43,300 nt of DNA from Pseudomonadota bacterium (GTDB taxonomy: Bacteria; Myxococcota_A; Polyangia; Polyangiales; Polyangiaceae), in NCBI GenBank assembly GCA_023431345.1, contig JAEYWK010000157.1, forward strand, positions 1 through 43,300, in the 5' to 3' direction. A model generated the notes under the pieces. The model was not told where the DNA came from. It searched no databases and worked only from the letters and a program-made list of their open reading frames with translations. The translations under genes and the position numbers were made by a program. Below, in pieces: positions 24,695 to 34,001 of this stretch. Every line of letters begins with the position of its first letter. Within the stretch, counting starts at the first letter, position 1.

Positions 24695-25301
24695 GCTCGT
24701 GCCAGGCGAGCGACAGCGAAAAGAGCCAAGCGTCGTGACCGCGATCCGCGAAGCGACGCTCGGCGCGCGCCTCGAGCCAGGGGCCGCGCGCCGCCGCGAA
24801 CAGCGGCACGGCGAACCCGATGCCGGCTTCGAAGCCGCGCTCGTCGCCGAAGCTCTCGTCGTCGGGCTGGGCGAAGTACGCGCCGGCCGAGAGCGAGAGC
24901 GAGTCGAGCGTGAGGTCGAGCCACGCCGGCCCCTGTTCGGCGTCGAGGGCGAAGCGCGGCAGGAACAGCGGCCGTAAATCGACGCCGAGCGACGCGACGC
25001 GCGCCGGACGCTCGTCTGCTGCGCCGAAGGCGTCGCTGTAGCGAGCGTACGCGCCGGCGGTCGACAAATAATGTCCGGAGAGGCGCAGCGCGCCGCGAGG
25101 CTCGCCTGCCTCGAGCTCGGCCCCCGCGGAGAGCGCGAGGTCGACGTTCCCGTCGAAGCGGCCGTACACGCCGTCGGAGCCGGGGGTGGGTGCGTGCCGC
25201 GGCCGCCCAGCGTCGCCGTCCGAGCTCTGCGCGCGAAGCGAGAGCGAGCCGAGCGAGAGCGCGAGCCCGCACGAGAGCGCGACGAAGTGACGCGGCGTCA
25301 T
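24666..25301 (-). CDS. Putative envelope beta-rich protein
   Basis: The 211-residue product has a signal peptide (ALSCGLALSLGSLSLRAQ) and then alternating short hydrophobic strands with polar turns (VDLALSAGAELEAG, GALRLSGHYLS, LTLDSLSLSAGAYFA, LFSLSLAWHEL), like a small outer-membrane barrel or lipid-binding barrel. No family is recognised. The start overlaps the stop of the HD gene as ATGA (25298-25301), so the two should be translated together. The 3' end overlaps the acyltransferase gene on the other strand by 29 bases. Confidence 0.65.
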   Translation of the reverse strand: MTPRHFVALSCGLALSLGSLSLRAQSSDGDAGRPRHAPTPGSDGVYGRFDGNVDLALSAGAELEAGEPRGALRLSGHYLSTAGAYARYSDAFGAADERPARVASLGVDLRPLFLPRFALDAEQGPAWLDLTLDSLSLSAGAYFAQPDDESFGDERGFEAGIGFAVPLFAAARGPWLEARAERRFADRGHDAWLFSLSLAWHELIWSTEAPR

Positions 25302-26599
25302 GCTTTGGCTGGCGCTCCCAAGGCCGCGATGATCGGCTCGCGCAGCTCCGGCGCGAATACCAGCCGCACGCGCTCCATGCGCTCCCCGCGCAGGCGGCCG
25401 AGTAAGAACGAAACCTCGGACAGCGCGCGGCTCTTGCCGTTCGGGAAGACGACGGTCAGCGGATCCTCGGCGTCGTCGAACGCGACCGTCGAGGCCGCGT
25501 CGAGGCCGACGTAGACCTCCGGCTCGAGCCCCGCCGCGGCGGCGATCTCACGCGCGGCGTCGAGCGCGTCGAGCCGCGCTTGCGGCGTCGCCTGCTCGCC
25601 GAACAGCTCGTAGGTCTTGAACAGCCGGCGCGCGGCGAAGCGCTGGCACAAATCCGACAAGATCGGGTCCGCGGCGTCGCACCAGCTGGCGAGCGCGACC
25701 CATAGCGTCGAATCGTCGAGCTTCAAATATTCGCCGAGCGAGGTCTCACCGTTGACGGCCATGTCCACGAGCGCGCGAGGCGTGCTCGCGAGGCGCACGC
25801 CGTCTTGGGTCAGGCGCCCCACGCGCTCCAAGATGCGCGACAGCATCCACTCGCTGGCGCGCTCGGTCTTGTGGAAATAGACCTGCTGAAACATGAACAA
25901 GCGCGCGAGGAGAAACGACTCGATGGCGGGGATACCCTTCGCGCCGTCGATGGCGAGCGGCGGCGCCGCGGCTCCCTCCGCGACTCCGAAGCAAAGGCTG
26001 CGCAGCAGCCAGTCGAGGTCGAACGCGCCGTAGCTCACGCCCGTCGCGCGCGCGTCGCGCAGCAAGTAGTCGCAGCGATCGACGTCGAAGGTGCCGCTCA
26101 CGGCTTTGGCGAGGAAGGTGAGCTCGTGCTTGCCCTCGACGAGCGCGGCCACCCGCTCGGGCAGGCTGCTGTCGAAGCGTCGCAAGATGCGGTTGACGTC
26201 AGTGCCTTGGTCGAGCACGATCTGGAGCGTCCACTCTTCGTGCCGTTTGGCCTGCGGCAAGACCTCCTCGAAGAGATGCGAGAACGGGCCATGTCCCACG
26301 TCGTGGAGCAGCGCCGCTGCCAGCGCGTCACGCGCGCGCTCCGTCGTGAGGCGCTGCCAATACGGCAATGTCTCGTGGATGGCGCGCAGACGCCGCACCA
26401 GCTTGGTCATCACGCAGGCGGAGCCGATGGCGTGGGCGAAGCGCGTGTGGTCGGCGCCGGGGTAGGCGAGGGAGGCGAGCCCGGTTTGGCGGACGCGGCG
26501 GAGACGCTGGAGCTCGCGCGCTTCGAGCAGGGCCGGCACGATCGCCTCTTCCTCGCTCTCGAAAGAGACTAGGCCGTGGACGGGGTCACGAAGGATCAT
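25298..26599 (-). CDS. HD-domain phosphohydrolase, SAMHD1/COG1078-like
   Basis: The 433-residue product carries the HD-domain metal residues: His56 in HTRFAHAIG, His99-Asp100 in ALLHDVGHGPFSHLF and a further Asp (about 174) in FDVDRCDYLLRDA. The DPVHG start and FxxAG-like region match the COG1078/SAMHD1-type dNTP triphosphohydrolases. The family cleaves triphosphate from dNTPs or related nucleotides. It is longer than a minimal HD domain, with a helical C-terminal half. It is transcribed with the barrel-like protein, which gives no hint of substrate. The allosteric residues of the human enzyme cannot be judged here. Confidence 0.9.
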   Translation of the reverse strand: MILRDPVHGLVSFESEEEAIVPALLEARELQRLRRVRQTGLASLAYPGADHTRFAHAIGSACVMTKLVRRLRAIHETLPYWQRLTTERARDALAAALLHDVGHGPFSHLFEEVLPQAKRHEEWTLQIVLDQGTDVNRILRRFDSSLPERVAALVEGKHELTFLAKAVSGTFDVDRCDYLLRDARATGVSYGAFDLDWLLRSLCFGVAEGAAAPPLAIDGAKGIPAIESFLLARLFMFQQVYFHKTERASEWMLSRILERVGRLTQDGVRLASTPRALVDMAVNGETSLGEYLKLDDSTLWVALASWCDAADPILSDLCQRFAARRLFKTYELFGEQATPQARLDALDAAREIAAAAGLEPEVYVGLDAASTVAFDDAEDPLTVVFPNGKSRALSEVSFLLGRLRGERMERVRLVFAPELREPIIAALGAPAKA

Positions 26600-26710
26600 C
26601 TACGGCGTGCTTTCTAGCCGAGAAGGCGCGCGCTGGGGGGAGTGGCCCGCGCTGACGTTCGGGGCGGCCTGTTTATCGCCTGTGGACAGCGCTGCCGTCC
26701 CGCGGCGGGA

Positions 26711-26760
26711 CGCCCCCAAAAGGGGGGCTGAGCCTCGGTCAGGGGCCCCCAATGCGAGGC
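26711..26760. other. Hairpin-rich stretch between the HD gene and the helicase-associated gene
   Basis: A 5-bp CCCCC/GGGGG stem with an AAAA loop (26712-26726) is followed by GCCTCG (26732-26737), which pairs with CGAGGC (26755-26760) and encloses the palindrome GGGGCCCC. The 275-base gap between the divergent genes holds no other gene I can support. The repeats could mark a divergent promoter region or a protein-binding site. No T-tract follows. Confidence 0.35.
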
Positions 26761-26874
26761 CAGCTGCGCCCAATATCCGCACGCTGGGCGGCAAAACCGC
26801 TGGCGCTCGCAACATACAAGGGTTACTGACCCGACTGGACAGACCCGGGTTTTCGCGGTTTGCTATCTAGATCT

Positions 26875-29184
26875 ATGAGTAACTCCCGACGCGACGGCGG
26901 ACCTTCCGAGAGGCCTGGGGTGGCCATTCGGCTGGTGGACGTGCTGCGCGTCCTGCCGGAGCGCGAGCTCGAGTCTCTCATCGCCCGCCTGAAGATCCGC
27001 ACCGACGAGGCCAAGCGCATCGACGTGCCGTCGCAGGTGGCGCGCATGCTGCTGCAGCTGCCGGAGATTCGCGATACGTCGCTGCTGCCCGGCCCGACCC
27101 GTGAGCTCTTGTACCGCATCGCGGAAGCCAAGGGCGTGCTCGTCGCCAGCGCCCTTCCGCCCGCGGTCGAGCCGCTGGTGGCGCGGGGCATCGTGTTCGT
27201 GCGCGGCGCGCAGCGAGGGGTCGAGCTGCTCTTGCCCATCGCTTACATGCTGCAGCTGCGCAGCTGGGAAGGTGAGGACCCGCGCGGAGTGCGCGCGCTC
27301 TTGTCACAGGTCAGCCAAGAGGTCGCGGGCAGCATCGCCGGGCATTACCTGGGCCGCCCCGCGACGCCGCCGATGGCGCTCGCGCTCGAGCCGGCTTGGG
27401 AAGTGCTGACGAACAAGGCGCGGCTGGCGCGCGAGCTCGAAGAGCTGGCTCCGCTCGAGCGCAAGCTGCTCGCGGCCGTCGACACCGTCGGCGGAGAGGT
27501 CGAGACCGACGAGCTCTTGGACTTGGAGCGTGAGCCGCTGCGCTTGCGCGGAGCCACGGGCGCGACTCCGTCGCGCCGCGGCGTAGGCTTCGCGCTCGAG
27601 CGCCGCGGTTACCTCGTGCCGATCCACCCGAACCGGCACATCATCCCGAGTGAGGTCGCGACCATCGTCGGCGCTTCTCGACGCGCCGAGCGCGAGACGC
27701 AGCGCCGCGAGATCAAGAGCTTCGTGCTCGCCGACGACCACGCGCCGCGCCGCGCGCGCTTCGCGGAGGATCCGGCGGCGTTGGCGCTGGCCATGGCCAT
27801 CACGGTGCGCGATCCGTCGGTCGAGCTCCGCAGCGACATCGGCACGCCGCGCTCGCTGCTCGGCAAGCTTTCGACGCGCTTCGGCAAAGATCCGGAGCGC
27901 GTGGCCTTCATCGCCGCGCTCAGCCGCGCCATCGGTTTGTGGGATCCGTCGGCGGTCAGCGTCGCGTCGCCGCCGGGCTCACACGAGGTGCACGGCCTCG
28001 GCCGCGCCTTGTTCGAGGCGTGGCGCCGCGGTGGCGCGTGGGACGAAGCCCGCCCTGATGGCGAAGTGATGCGCGTCTCACAGGGGACGCGCGAAGCCAG
28101 CGCCGTAGGCAGCGTTCGCGATCTGGTGATCGAGGCCCTGCAAGAGCTGGGTGACGGGCGCTGGGTTCCCTGGGAGGCGATCGCCGGCTACGTGCGCTCG
28201 GACTCGCGCGCCGCCGGCCTCTCGCGGCTCATCCAGCGCTGGGCGCAGCGCGCCAACGTCGAAGCGCTCACGCCGGCGGAGATCGCCCGGCGCATCGCCT
28301 TCGAGAGCCTGCACGCGTTGGGTGTGGTCGACATCGGCGACGCCGACAGCGACGAGCCCGATTCGCTCGGTCCGACGCTGCGCATCACGCCGCGCGGCCG
28401 CGCGTTCCTGTCGGAGCCCGGCTCGAGCCCGGTTCCGAAATCGAGCAGCGATCTGAGCCGCTTCACCGACAATCAAGCGCTGCGCATCGGACCGCTGACG
28501 AAGACGGGTCACGTGCTCTCGCTGTCGCCGTTCGTGGAGGTAGGGGCGGTTTCGGGCACGCTCGACGTGCTGATCACCGCGCAGACGCTGGCGCTCGCGC
28601 TCGGCGCGGGCTTCGAAGCGGACGTGATCCAGGCTCGCATCGAGCAGGTCGCCAGCTTGCCTGACCCGATCGCGCGCACCTTGGCGCAGGCCAGCGCGGT
28701 GGTCGGACGCGGCGAGTTCGTCGTCACCTCCGGCTTCCTGTGGGTGGAAGATCCAGAGGTGCGTGAATTGCTCCGCACGCGCCGTCAAACCCAAGACTTG
28801 TTCATCGATCCGTCGCCGCCAGCGGGCCTGCTCTTGGCTCCTGGTATCGATCTCGAGCGCCTCGCTCGTCGCTGCCGTTCGCTCGGCGTCGAGGTGGTGG
28901 TGGATGGCGAAGTCTACCGCACTCGTTCGATCCCGCCTGGCCGCGGCAGCGGCGCTCGGCGCCTCGAGCCCGCGAACAACGTTCCGGCGCTGCGCAGCTC
29001 GCGCCCGCCGCCTCGCGGGCTCACCCCGCCGCCCGGCAGCGTCGGCCGCAGCGCGGGGGCCAGCACGTCGCGCGGCGGCTCGCGGGGGCCCGCGCTACGC
29101 AGCCCCACGCCGAACCCGACGAGCAGCGGGCGAGCCAGCGCACCGGCGCACCCGAGCGCGAACCCCATCAAGCGCAACACCTAG
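26875..29184 (+). CDS. Large protein with XPB/Ssl2 N-terminal-like (helicase-associated) domain
   Basis: The 769-residue product reads VAIRLVDVLRVLPERELESLIARL at the N-terminus, helical throughout, and has a C-terminal domain near 540-690 (TGHVLSLSPFVEVGAV, LRTRRQTQDLFI, PAGLLLAPGIDLERLARRCR). That shape matches the XPB/Ssl2-like N-terminal domain found in actinobacterial helicase-associated proteins. The last 90 residues are Pro/Arg/Ser-rich and look disordered. No DEAD/DEAH helicase motor is present here, and no helicase gene is adjacent. I infer a DNA- or RNA-binding accessory role at moderate confidence. The ATG at 26875 avoids the short N-terminal extension from 26860. Confidence 0.6.
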   Translation: MSNSRRDGGPSERPGVAIRLVDVLRVLPERELESLIARLKIRTDEAKRIDVPSQVARMLLQLPEIRDTSLLPGPTRELLYRIAEAKGVLVASALPPAVEPLVARGIVFVRGAQRGVELLLPIAYMLQLRSWEGEDPRGVRALLSQVSQEVAGSIAGHYLGRPATPPMALALEPAWEVLTNKARLARELEELAPLERKLLAAVDTVGGEVETDELLDLEREPLRLRGATGATPSRRGVGFALERRGYLVPIHPNRHIIPSEVATIVGASRRAERETQRREIKSFVLADDHAPRRARFAEDPAALALAMAITVRDPSVELRSDIGTPRSLLGKLSTRFGKDPERVAFIAALSRAIGLWDPSAVSVASPPGSHEVHGLGRALFEAWRRGGAWDEARPDGEVMRVSQGTREASAVGSVRDLVIEALQELGDGRWVPWEAIAGYVRSDSRAAGLSRLIQRWAQRANVEALTPAEIARRIAFESLHALGVVDIGDADSDEPDSLGPTLRITPRGRAFLSEPGSSPVPKSSSDLSRFTDNQALRIGPLTKTGHVLSLSPFVEVGAVSGTLDVLITAQTLALALGAGFEADVIQARIEQVASLPDPIARTLAQASAVVGRGEFVVTSGFLWVEDPEVRELLRTRRQTQDLFIDPSPPAGLLLAPGIDLERLARRCRSLGVEVVVDGEVYRTRSIPPGRGSGARRLEPANNVPALRSSRPPPRGLTPPPGSVGRSAGASTSRGGSRGPALRSPTPNPTSSGRASAPAHPSANPIKRNT

Positions 29185-29213
29185 AGGTGCGCGATGGCGG
29201 GGCTCGGGGGCGC

Positions 29214-30470
29214 TCAGGCCTCGAGCCGTCGCTCGAGCCAAGCGGACTTTCCGGGCGAGCGGCTCACGCTCGCGATCTTGCCGCCGCGCACGAATACTTC
29301 GCTCGGCAGCGGGCGGCCGTTGTACTCGCTGGACATGACGTAGCCGTAAGCGCCGGCGTCGCGGATCGCCAGCAACCCCGACGGATCGGGGCCGAGCGCG
29401 TGCGCGCCGAAGTCGTCGCTGCTCTCACAGACGGGCCCGACGACGCGCCACTCTGGCTCCTGCGGAGAAGCCTCGAGCAGCTCGATGCGATGCTTGGCCG
29501 CGTACAGGGCGGGGCGGATCAGATCGTTCATGCCCGCGCTGATCATCACCCAGCGCTTCTCCGCGCTGCGCTTGGTCTGCACGACGCGCGCCACGAGCAC
29601 GCCGAACGGACCCACCAGGCTCCGCCCCGGCTCGACCACGATCGTCAAGTCCGACAAGCCCGCGTCACGCAGCGTCTTGACGCAGACATGGGCGAAGTCG
29701 GCCGGGGCGGCGCTGGGCGAGCCGCCGTAATCGATGCCGAAGCCGCCGCCGAAATCGACGTAGCGCAGGCTTCCCGCTTGCGCCTGACGTTCGCGCGCGA
29801 GGTCGCACAGCTTGCGTGCGGTTCGGGCGTAGGCTTCGGTCGTCGTCATCATCGAACCGAGGTGAACCGACACCCCGACTTGCGCCAAGCGCCCCTCGGA
29901 GCCGTCGATCACGGCGTAGGCCGCCGCGAGATCGCCCTCGCTGATGCCGAACTTGGCGGCGTCGTGACCCGTCGCGATGTGGGCGTGTGAGTCGATCTCC
30001 ACGCCAGGGTTGACGCGCAGCGAAACATCGGCCCGGTGGCCCGTCGACTTGGCGCGAGCCGCGATGCGCGAGAGCTCTTCGACGCTCTCGGCTTGGATGG
30101 CCAAGATGCCCTTGAACAGCGCGAGGTCGATCTCGGCGTCGGTCTTGGCGACGCCGCTCATGACCACGCGCTTCTCGCTCACTCCGCAGGCCAGGGCGAG
30201 CTCCAGCTCGGCGCCCGAGACGGCGTCGATACCGGCGCCTTCGGCCGCGAAGGCGCGAACGACCGTTCCCGCGCTGTTCGCCTTGACTGCGAACGCCACC
30301 AGGTGCGGCGCGTCACCAAAAGCGTGGCGCAGCGAGCGCAGCGCTTCGGTCATCCCGTCCACGTCGTAGACGTAGGCGGGCAGCTCCACGTCGGCCTCGC
30401 GGATGAGTTGGGAGAGCCGCACCGAGCCCAAGACGGCGCTGTCTTGCGCATCGCGTCGAAATCCGGTCAT
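29214..30470 (-). CDS. lysA: Diaminopimelate decarboxylase
   Basis: The 418-residue product makes L-lysine by decarboxylating meso-diaminopimelate with pyridoxal phosphate. It shows the PLP Lys63 in VAFAVKANS, His203 in the HLGS motif, the Gly-rich GGGFGIDYGG (about 241-250), EPGRSLVG (about 280) and the active-site Cys348 in GPVCESSDDFG, with DAGAYG near the C-terminus. These are the hallmarks of LysA as opposed to arginine decarboxylase. The ATG at 30470 is chosen because the family fold begins there; the frame continues upstream but reads antisense through pyruvate kinase. It is divergent from pyk across 165 bases. Confidence 0.96.
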   Translation of the reverse strand: MTGFRRDAQDSAVLGSVRLSQLIREADVELPAYVYDVDGMTEALRSLRHAFGDAPHLVAFAVKANSAGTVVRAFAAEGAGIDAVSGAELELALACGVSEKRVVMSGVAKTDAEIDLALFKGILAIQAESVEELSRIAARAKSTGHRADVSLRVNPGVEIDSHAHIATGHDAAKFGISEGDLAAAYAVIDGSEGRLAQVGVSVHLGSMMTTTEAYARTARKLCDLARERQAQAGSLRYVDFGGGFGIDYGGSPSAAPADFAHVCVKTLRDAGLSDLTIVVEPGRSLVGPFGVLVARVVQTKRSAEKRWVMISAGMNDLIRPALYAAKHRIELLEASPQEPEWRVVGPVCESSDDFGAHALGPDPSGLLAIRDAGAYGYVMSSEYNGRPLPSEVFVRGGKIASVSRSPGKSAWLERRLEA

Positions 30471-30635
30471 GCGCGTCCATCTAGCACGACTGGGCTGAAA
30501 CACGCGAAAGACGTCGGCGGCCGAGGCGCGCCGGGCTCCTCGCGCCCCCCTCGTGGCGATCTGACCACATTCGAGCGATTGCTGTGGCATGCTCCGAGCC
30601 CCCCCAAGCCAAACAAGAAGAATCGGACGACTCAG

Positions 30636-32039
30636 ATGATCTCTCGCCGCGCCAAAATCGTTTGCACCATCGGACCCGCCGTCGAATCCCGGGAAGGAAT
30701 TCGCGGGCTCATCGAAGCGGGGATGGATGTTGCGCGGTTGAATTTCTCTCATGGCACGCACGACGAGCACGGCGCGCGTATCGAGATGATTCGCCAAGAA
30801 AGCCAGGCTCTCGGCAAGCAAGTCGCGCTGCTGCAAGACTTGTGCGGTCCGAAGATCCGCACCGCCAAGGTCGGACCCGCCGTGCTCAACAACGGCGATC
30901 ACATCGACATGATCGCGGGCGACGTCGGAGACGACAAGACCATCGCCATCACCTACGAGCCGCTCTCGCAAGACGTGCGTCCCGATGATCGCATCTTGCT
31001 TTCGGACGGCCAGGTCGAGCTCCGCGTGCTCGGCGTCCGCGGTGATCGCGTCGAGTGTATCGTCGAGCACGGCGGCCCGATGCGCCCGAAGATGGGCGTG
31101 AACCTGCCGTCGGGCAGCCTGCGTTTGCCGGCGCTCACCGAGAAGGACAAGAAGGATCTCGACTTCGGTCTGTCGATGGATCTCGACTACGTGGCGCTGT
31201 CGTTCGTGCGCCGCGCCGAAGAGGTGCAAGAGCTGCGCGAGATCTGCGAGCGCAAGGGTAAGCCCACGCCCATCATCGCCAAGATCGAGACCCCCGGAGC
31301 CGTAGAGCGCCTCGACTCGATCGTGCGCGCCTCCGATGGCGCGATGGTCGCGCGCGGCGATCTCGGCGTCGAGCTTCCGCCCGAGACGGTGCCTGTCATC
31401 CAGAAGCAGATCATCGGCACGTGTCGTATCCACCGCAAGCCGGTGATCGTCGCGACCGAGATGCTCGCCTCCATGGTCGACTCGCCGCGCCCGACGCGCG
31501 CCGAAGCCAGCGACGTCGCGCACGCGGTGTTCGGCGGTGCCGACGCCGTCATGCTGTCGGCGGAATCCGCTAGCGGAAAATTTCCGTTGCAGTCGGTGCG
31601 CATGATGGACCGCATCATCCGCCAAGCGGAAGGCAGCCGCTTCTTCGCGCCGAACCCGTCCGAGCCGGACCACACCACGCCTGATTCGATCGCCCACGCC
31701 GCCTGCGCCATCGCTCGCGAGGTGGGCGCCAAGCTGATCGTGACCCTCACCGAGACGGGGCTGACCACCCGGCTCGTCAGCAAGGCCCGCCCCACGGCGC
31801 CGATTTTGGCGTTCGCGTCTGATGAGCGCACCTTGCGCCGTCTCGCGCTATATTGGGGCGTCACTCCTAGGGCGCTCGTGGGTAAGACGTCGACGGTCGA
31901 AGATCAGGTGCGGAGCACCAGCCAGTTCTTGATGGACAACGGTCTCGTCAAGTCGGGGGAGCGCTTCGTCATGGTGTACGGCGCGCGCGTCGGTGTGCGC
32001 GGCGCGACGAACGGCGTGCGCGTGGAGCAGCTGCCGTGA
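30636..32039 (+). CDS. pyk: Pyruvate kinase
   Basis: The 467-residue product converts phosphoenolpyruvate and ADP to pyruvate and ATP in glycolysis. It shows TIGPAVES and GMDVARLNFSHGTHDEH at the N-terminus, IIAKIETPGAVERLDSI with the catalytic Lys, DGAMVARGDLGVELP and the C-terminal regulatory-type domain. Two normally conserved spots differ slightly: MLASM in place of the usual MLESM, and LSAESASGKFP in place of GETA-type sequence; the metal and substrate residues are kept. The Ser/Thr kinase gene begins 22 bases after its stop, so they are probably one transcript. Confidence 0.97.
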   Translation: MISRRAKIVCTIGPAVESREGIRGLIEAGMDVARLNFSHGTHDEHGARIEMIRQESQALGKQVALLQDLCGPKIRTAKVGPAVLNNGDHIDMIAGDVGDDKTIAITYEPLSQDVRPDDRILLSDGQVELRVLGVRGDRVECIVEHGGPMRPKMGVNLPSGSLRLPALTEKDKKDLDFGLSMDLDYVALSFVRRAEEVQELREICERKGKPTPIIAKIETPGAVERLDSIVRASDGAMVARGDLGVELPPETVPVIQKQIIGTCRIHRKPVIVATEMLASMVDSPRPTRAEASDVAHAVFGGADAVMLSAESASGKFPLQSVRMMDRIIRQAEGSRFFAPNPSEPDHTTPDSIAHAACAIAREVGAKLIVTLTETGLTTRLVSKARPTAPILAFASDERTLRRLALYWGVTPRALVGKTSTVEDQVRSTSQFLMDNGLVKSGERFVMVYGARVGVRGATNGVRVEQLP

Positions 32040-32051
32040 AGCGAGCGCGGC

Positions 32052-32056
32052 GGAGG
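32052..32056 (+). promoter_or_regulatory. Shine-Dalgarno deciding the CTG start of the Ser/Thr kinase
   Basis: GGAGG ends five bases before a CTG codon at 32062. This is the only good ribosome-binding site near the kinase start. No ATG, GTG or TTG lies in frame between it and the kinase fold, so it decides the start. Confidence 0.6.
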
Positions 32057-32061
32057 CACGA

Positions 32062-33876
32062 CTGAGCGCCGCGCAAGAGCACGCGTTTCCGAAGCTCGAC
32101 AAGTACGAGCTGTTGGAAGAGATCGGTCACGGTGGCATGGCCACCGTGTACCGAGCTCGCGACAAGCGCCTGGGGCGCGAGGTCGCGGTCAAGATCATCC
32201 ATCGCCACCTGCGTGAGAACAAAGAGGTGGGGCAGCGCTTCGCCAGTGAGGCGCGCGCAGTCGCGAAGGTCAAGCACCCCGGCGTCGTCGAAGTCTACGA
32301 CGTCTCGGAGGACGAAGCCGAAGAGCGCTACCTCGTCGTCGAGCTCGTGCGCGGCAAGACGCTGCGCCAGCTGCTGACCGAGGAGCAGCACCTACCCGCC
32401 GAGATCGGAGCCGCGATCGGCATCGAGCTCGCGGTGGCGCTCGATCACGCTCACGGCCTCGGCGTGATTCACCGCGACGTGAAGCCCGAGAACGTCTTGC
32501 TCCGGACCGTGTCCGAGCAACGAGCCAGCGGCGAGCACGCGGAGAAGCTGGTCAAGATCACCGATTTCGGCATCGCGAAGCTGCTCGACGCACAGGGCGT
32601 GACCTCCACCGGTCAAGTGCTCGGCTCTCCTGCACACATGGCGCCCGAGCAGATCGAGGGCGGTGACGTCAGCGCGCGCTCGGACGTGTTCGGGCTCGGC
32701 GTGCTGCTCTACGAGTGTCTGGTGGGGAAGCTGCCCTTCGACGGCAAGAACCCCGCCCAAGTGCTGCGCCGCGTGCTGGAGGGCGCGTTTACTCCTTGCG
32801 AGCGCGCTCGCCCGACGATCGGCTCGGGCCTGGGCGCGATCGTCGACCGGGCTCTCGCCAAAGATCCGAAGGACCGCTTCGCGAGCGCGGCCGACGTCGC
32901 GGACGCGCTGCGCGCCGAGCTGCGCGGGCTCGGCTTCGATGAGCCGGGCGCGGAGGTGGGTGCGTTCTTGGCGGACCCGAAGCGCTACCGTGAGCAGTTC
33001 GAAGAGCGCGTCGTCACCGCCCTCGTGGCGCGCGGTCGCAAGGCGCGCGAAGAGCGCGACGTGCCAGCCGCTTCGGCGGCGTTCAACCGCGCGCTCGCGT
33101 TTCGTCCGCACGATACCGACCTGATCTCCGAGGTCTCCTCGCTCGCGCGCAGCCAGCGCTTCCGGCGAGGGCTGATGCAGGCGCTCGTCATTCTCACCGG
33201 CAGCTTGATGATCGCGGCCGGCCTCGGTGGCGTCTTCCGCGTCGTAGCCAAGATCCGCGGCACCGAGAAGCGCAAGGCGGTGGTGACGGCGACGCGCGCC
33301 TCGGTCGAGAAGGAGCCGCGCCCGGCGCCGGTCGCCGGCCGTCCCGAGGCCAGCGTCGCGCCCGCCCCCTCGCAGCGCAAGCGGGCTCGGAAGCCGAAGG
33401 CGGCGCCAACGGAGCCTCCGAAGGACGCGGCGCAGGAGACGGGGCGCGTGCGCGTCGTGGTCAAGGGCCCGGCCAGCGCGACCGTGTTCGTCGACGGCCA
33501 GCCCTTCGATAACTGGTTCGGTATCGCGCACGATCTGCCGGTCGGCGAGCACACCTTCGAGTTTCGACCGCCGAACACGGAGTGCTGCGTGGGGCCTTCG
33601 TTTCAGACCGTGACCATCAAGCCGGGCGCGCAAACGGTTCAAGGCACGATCGAGTGGAAGCCGGCGACGCTGGAGTTTCGCGGCAGCCCGCTCAGCACCG
33701 CCAGCTGCGGTGAAGTGGCCAATTTCCCGGCCCCGGGCGCGCGCATCATCCCCATGCAAGCCGGCAGCCTGCCCGTGCGCTGTACGGTCATTCCGCCGCC
33801 CCAGTCGGGAGAAGCTCCAAAAGCATTTGACGTCGAGCTAAGCCCCGGACGAACCTCGAGCTTTCCCCGACCCTGA
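32062..33876 (+). CDS. Membrane-bound Ser/Thr protein kinase with extracytoplasmic PEGA-like tail
   Basis: The 604-residue product is a bacterial Hanks-type kinase. The kinase domain covers about 15-280: glycine loop GHGGMATVYRARD (22-29 core), catalytic Lys44, Glu63, HRD at 137-139, DFG at 168-170 and GSPAHMAPEQ. A helical segment and one transmembrane helix (ALVILTGSLMIAAGLGG, about 375-392) precede a basic Pro-rich linker and a PEGA-like beta domain (VRVVVKGPASATVFVDGQPF). I start it at CTG 32062, preceded by GGAGG; the longer frame from a GTG at 31993 overlaps pyk and adds 23 residues unlike a kinase. It may link signalling to central metabolism. Confidence 0.88.
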   Translation: MSAAQEHAFPKLDKYELLEEIGHGGMATVYRARDKRLGREVAVKIIHRHLRENKEVGQRFASEARAVAKVKHPGVVEVYDVSEDEAEERYLVVELVRGKTLRQLLTEEQHLPAEIGAAIGIELAVALDHAHGLGVIHRDVKPENVLLRTVSEQRASGEHAEKLVKITDFGIAKLLDAQGVTSTGQVLGSPAHMAPEQIEGGDVSARSDVFGLGVLLYECLVGKLPFDGKNPAQVLRRVLEGAFTPCERARPTIGSGLGAIVDRALAKDPKDRFASAADVADALRAELRGLGFDEPGAEVGAFLADPKRYREQFEERVVTALVARGRKAREERDVPAASAAFNRALAFRPHDTDLISEVSSLARSQRFRRGLMQALVILTGSLMIAAGLGGVFRVVAKIRGTEKRKAVVTATRASVEKEPRPAPVAGRPEASVAPAPSQRKRARKPKAAPTEPPKDAAQETGRVRVVVKGPASATVFVDGQPFDNWFGIAHDLPVGEHTFEFRPPNTECCVGPSFQTVTIKPGAQTVQGTIEWKPATLEFRGSPLSTASCGEVANFPAPGARIIPMQAGSLPVRCTVIPPPQSGEAPKAFDVELSPGRTSSFPRP

Positions 33877-33951
33877 CCTGGGTGCCGGGGTTGGTCCGGC
33901 GTCCAAATGCCCAGGCTCCCGCTGCTCATTGGTCCGAGCTTTCAGCTGCCC

Positions 33952-33978
33952 GCCCGCTCAGCGCCGCTTCGAGCGGGC
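33952..33978. promoter_or_regulatory. Perfect 8-bp inverted repeat upstream of the secreted protein gene
   Basis: GCCCGCTC (33952-33959) and GAGCGGGC (33971-33978) pair perfectly around an 11-base loop, 23 bases before the start at 34002. It could terminate kinase transcripts or be an operator for the downstream gene. No T-tract is present. The gap 33877-34001 shows no other feature. Confidence 0.4.
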
Positions 33979-34001
33979 CTGGACAGTGGTTGAGTGAGAC
34001 C

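Noticed and set aside
30471..31697. Extension of the lysA frame to 827 residues
   Set aside because: The extra part is antisense to pyruvate kinase and shows no domain; LysA starts at 30470.
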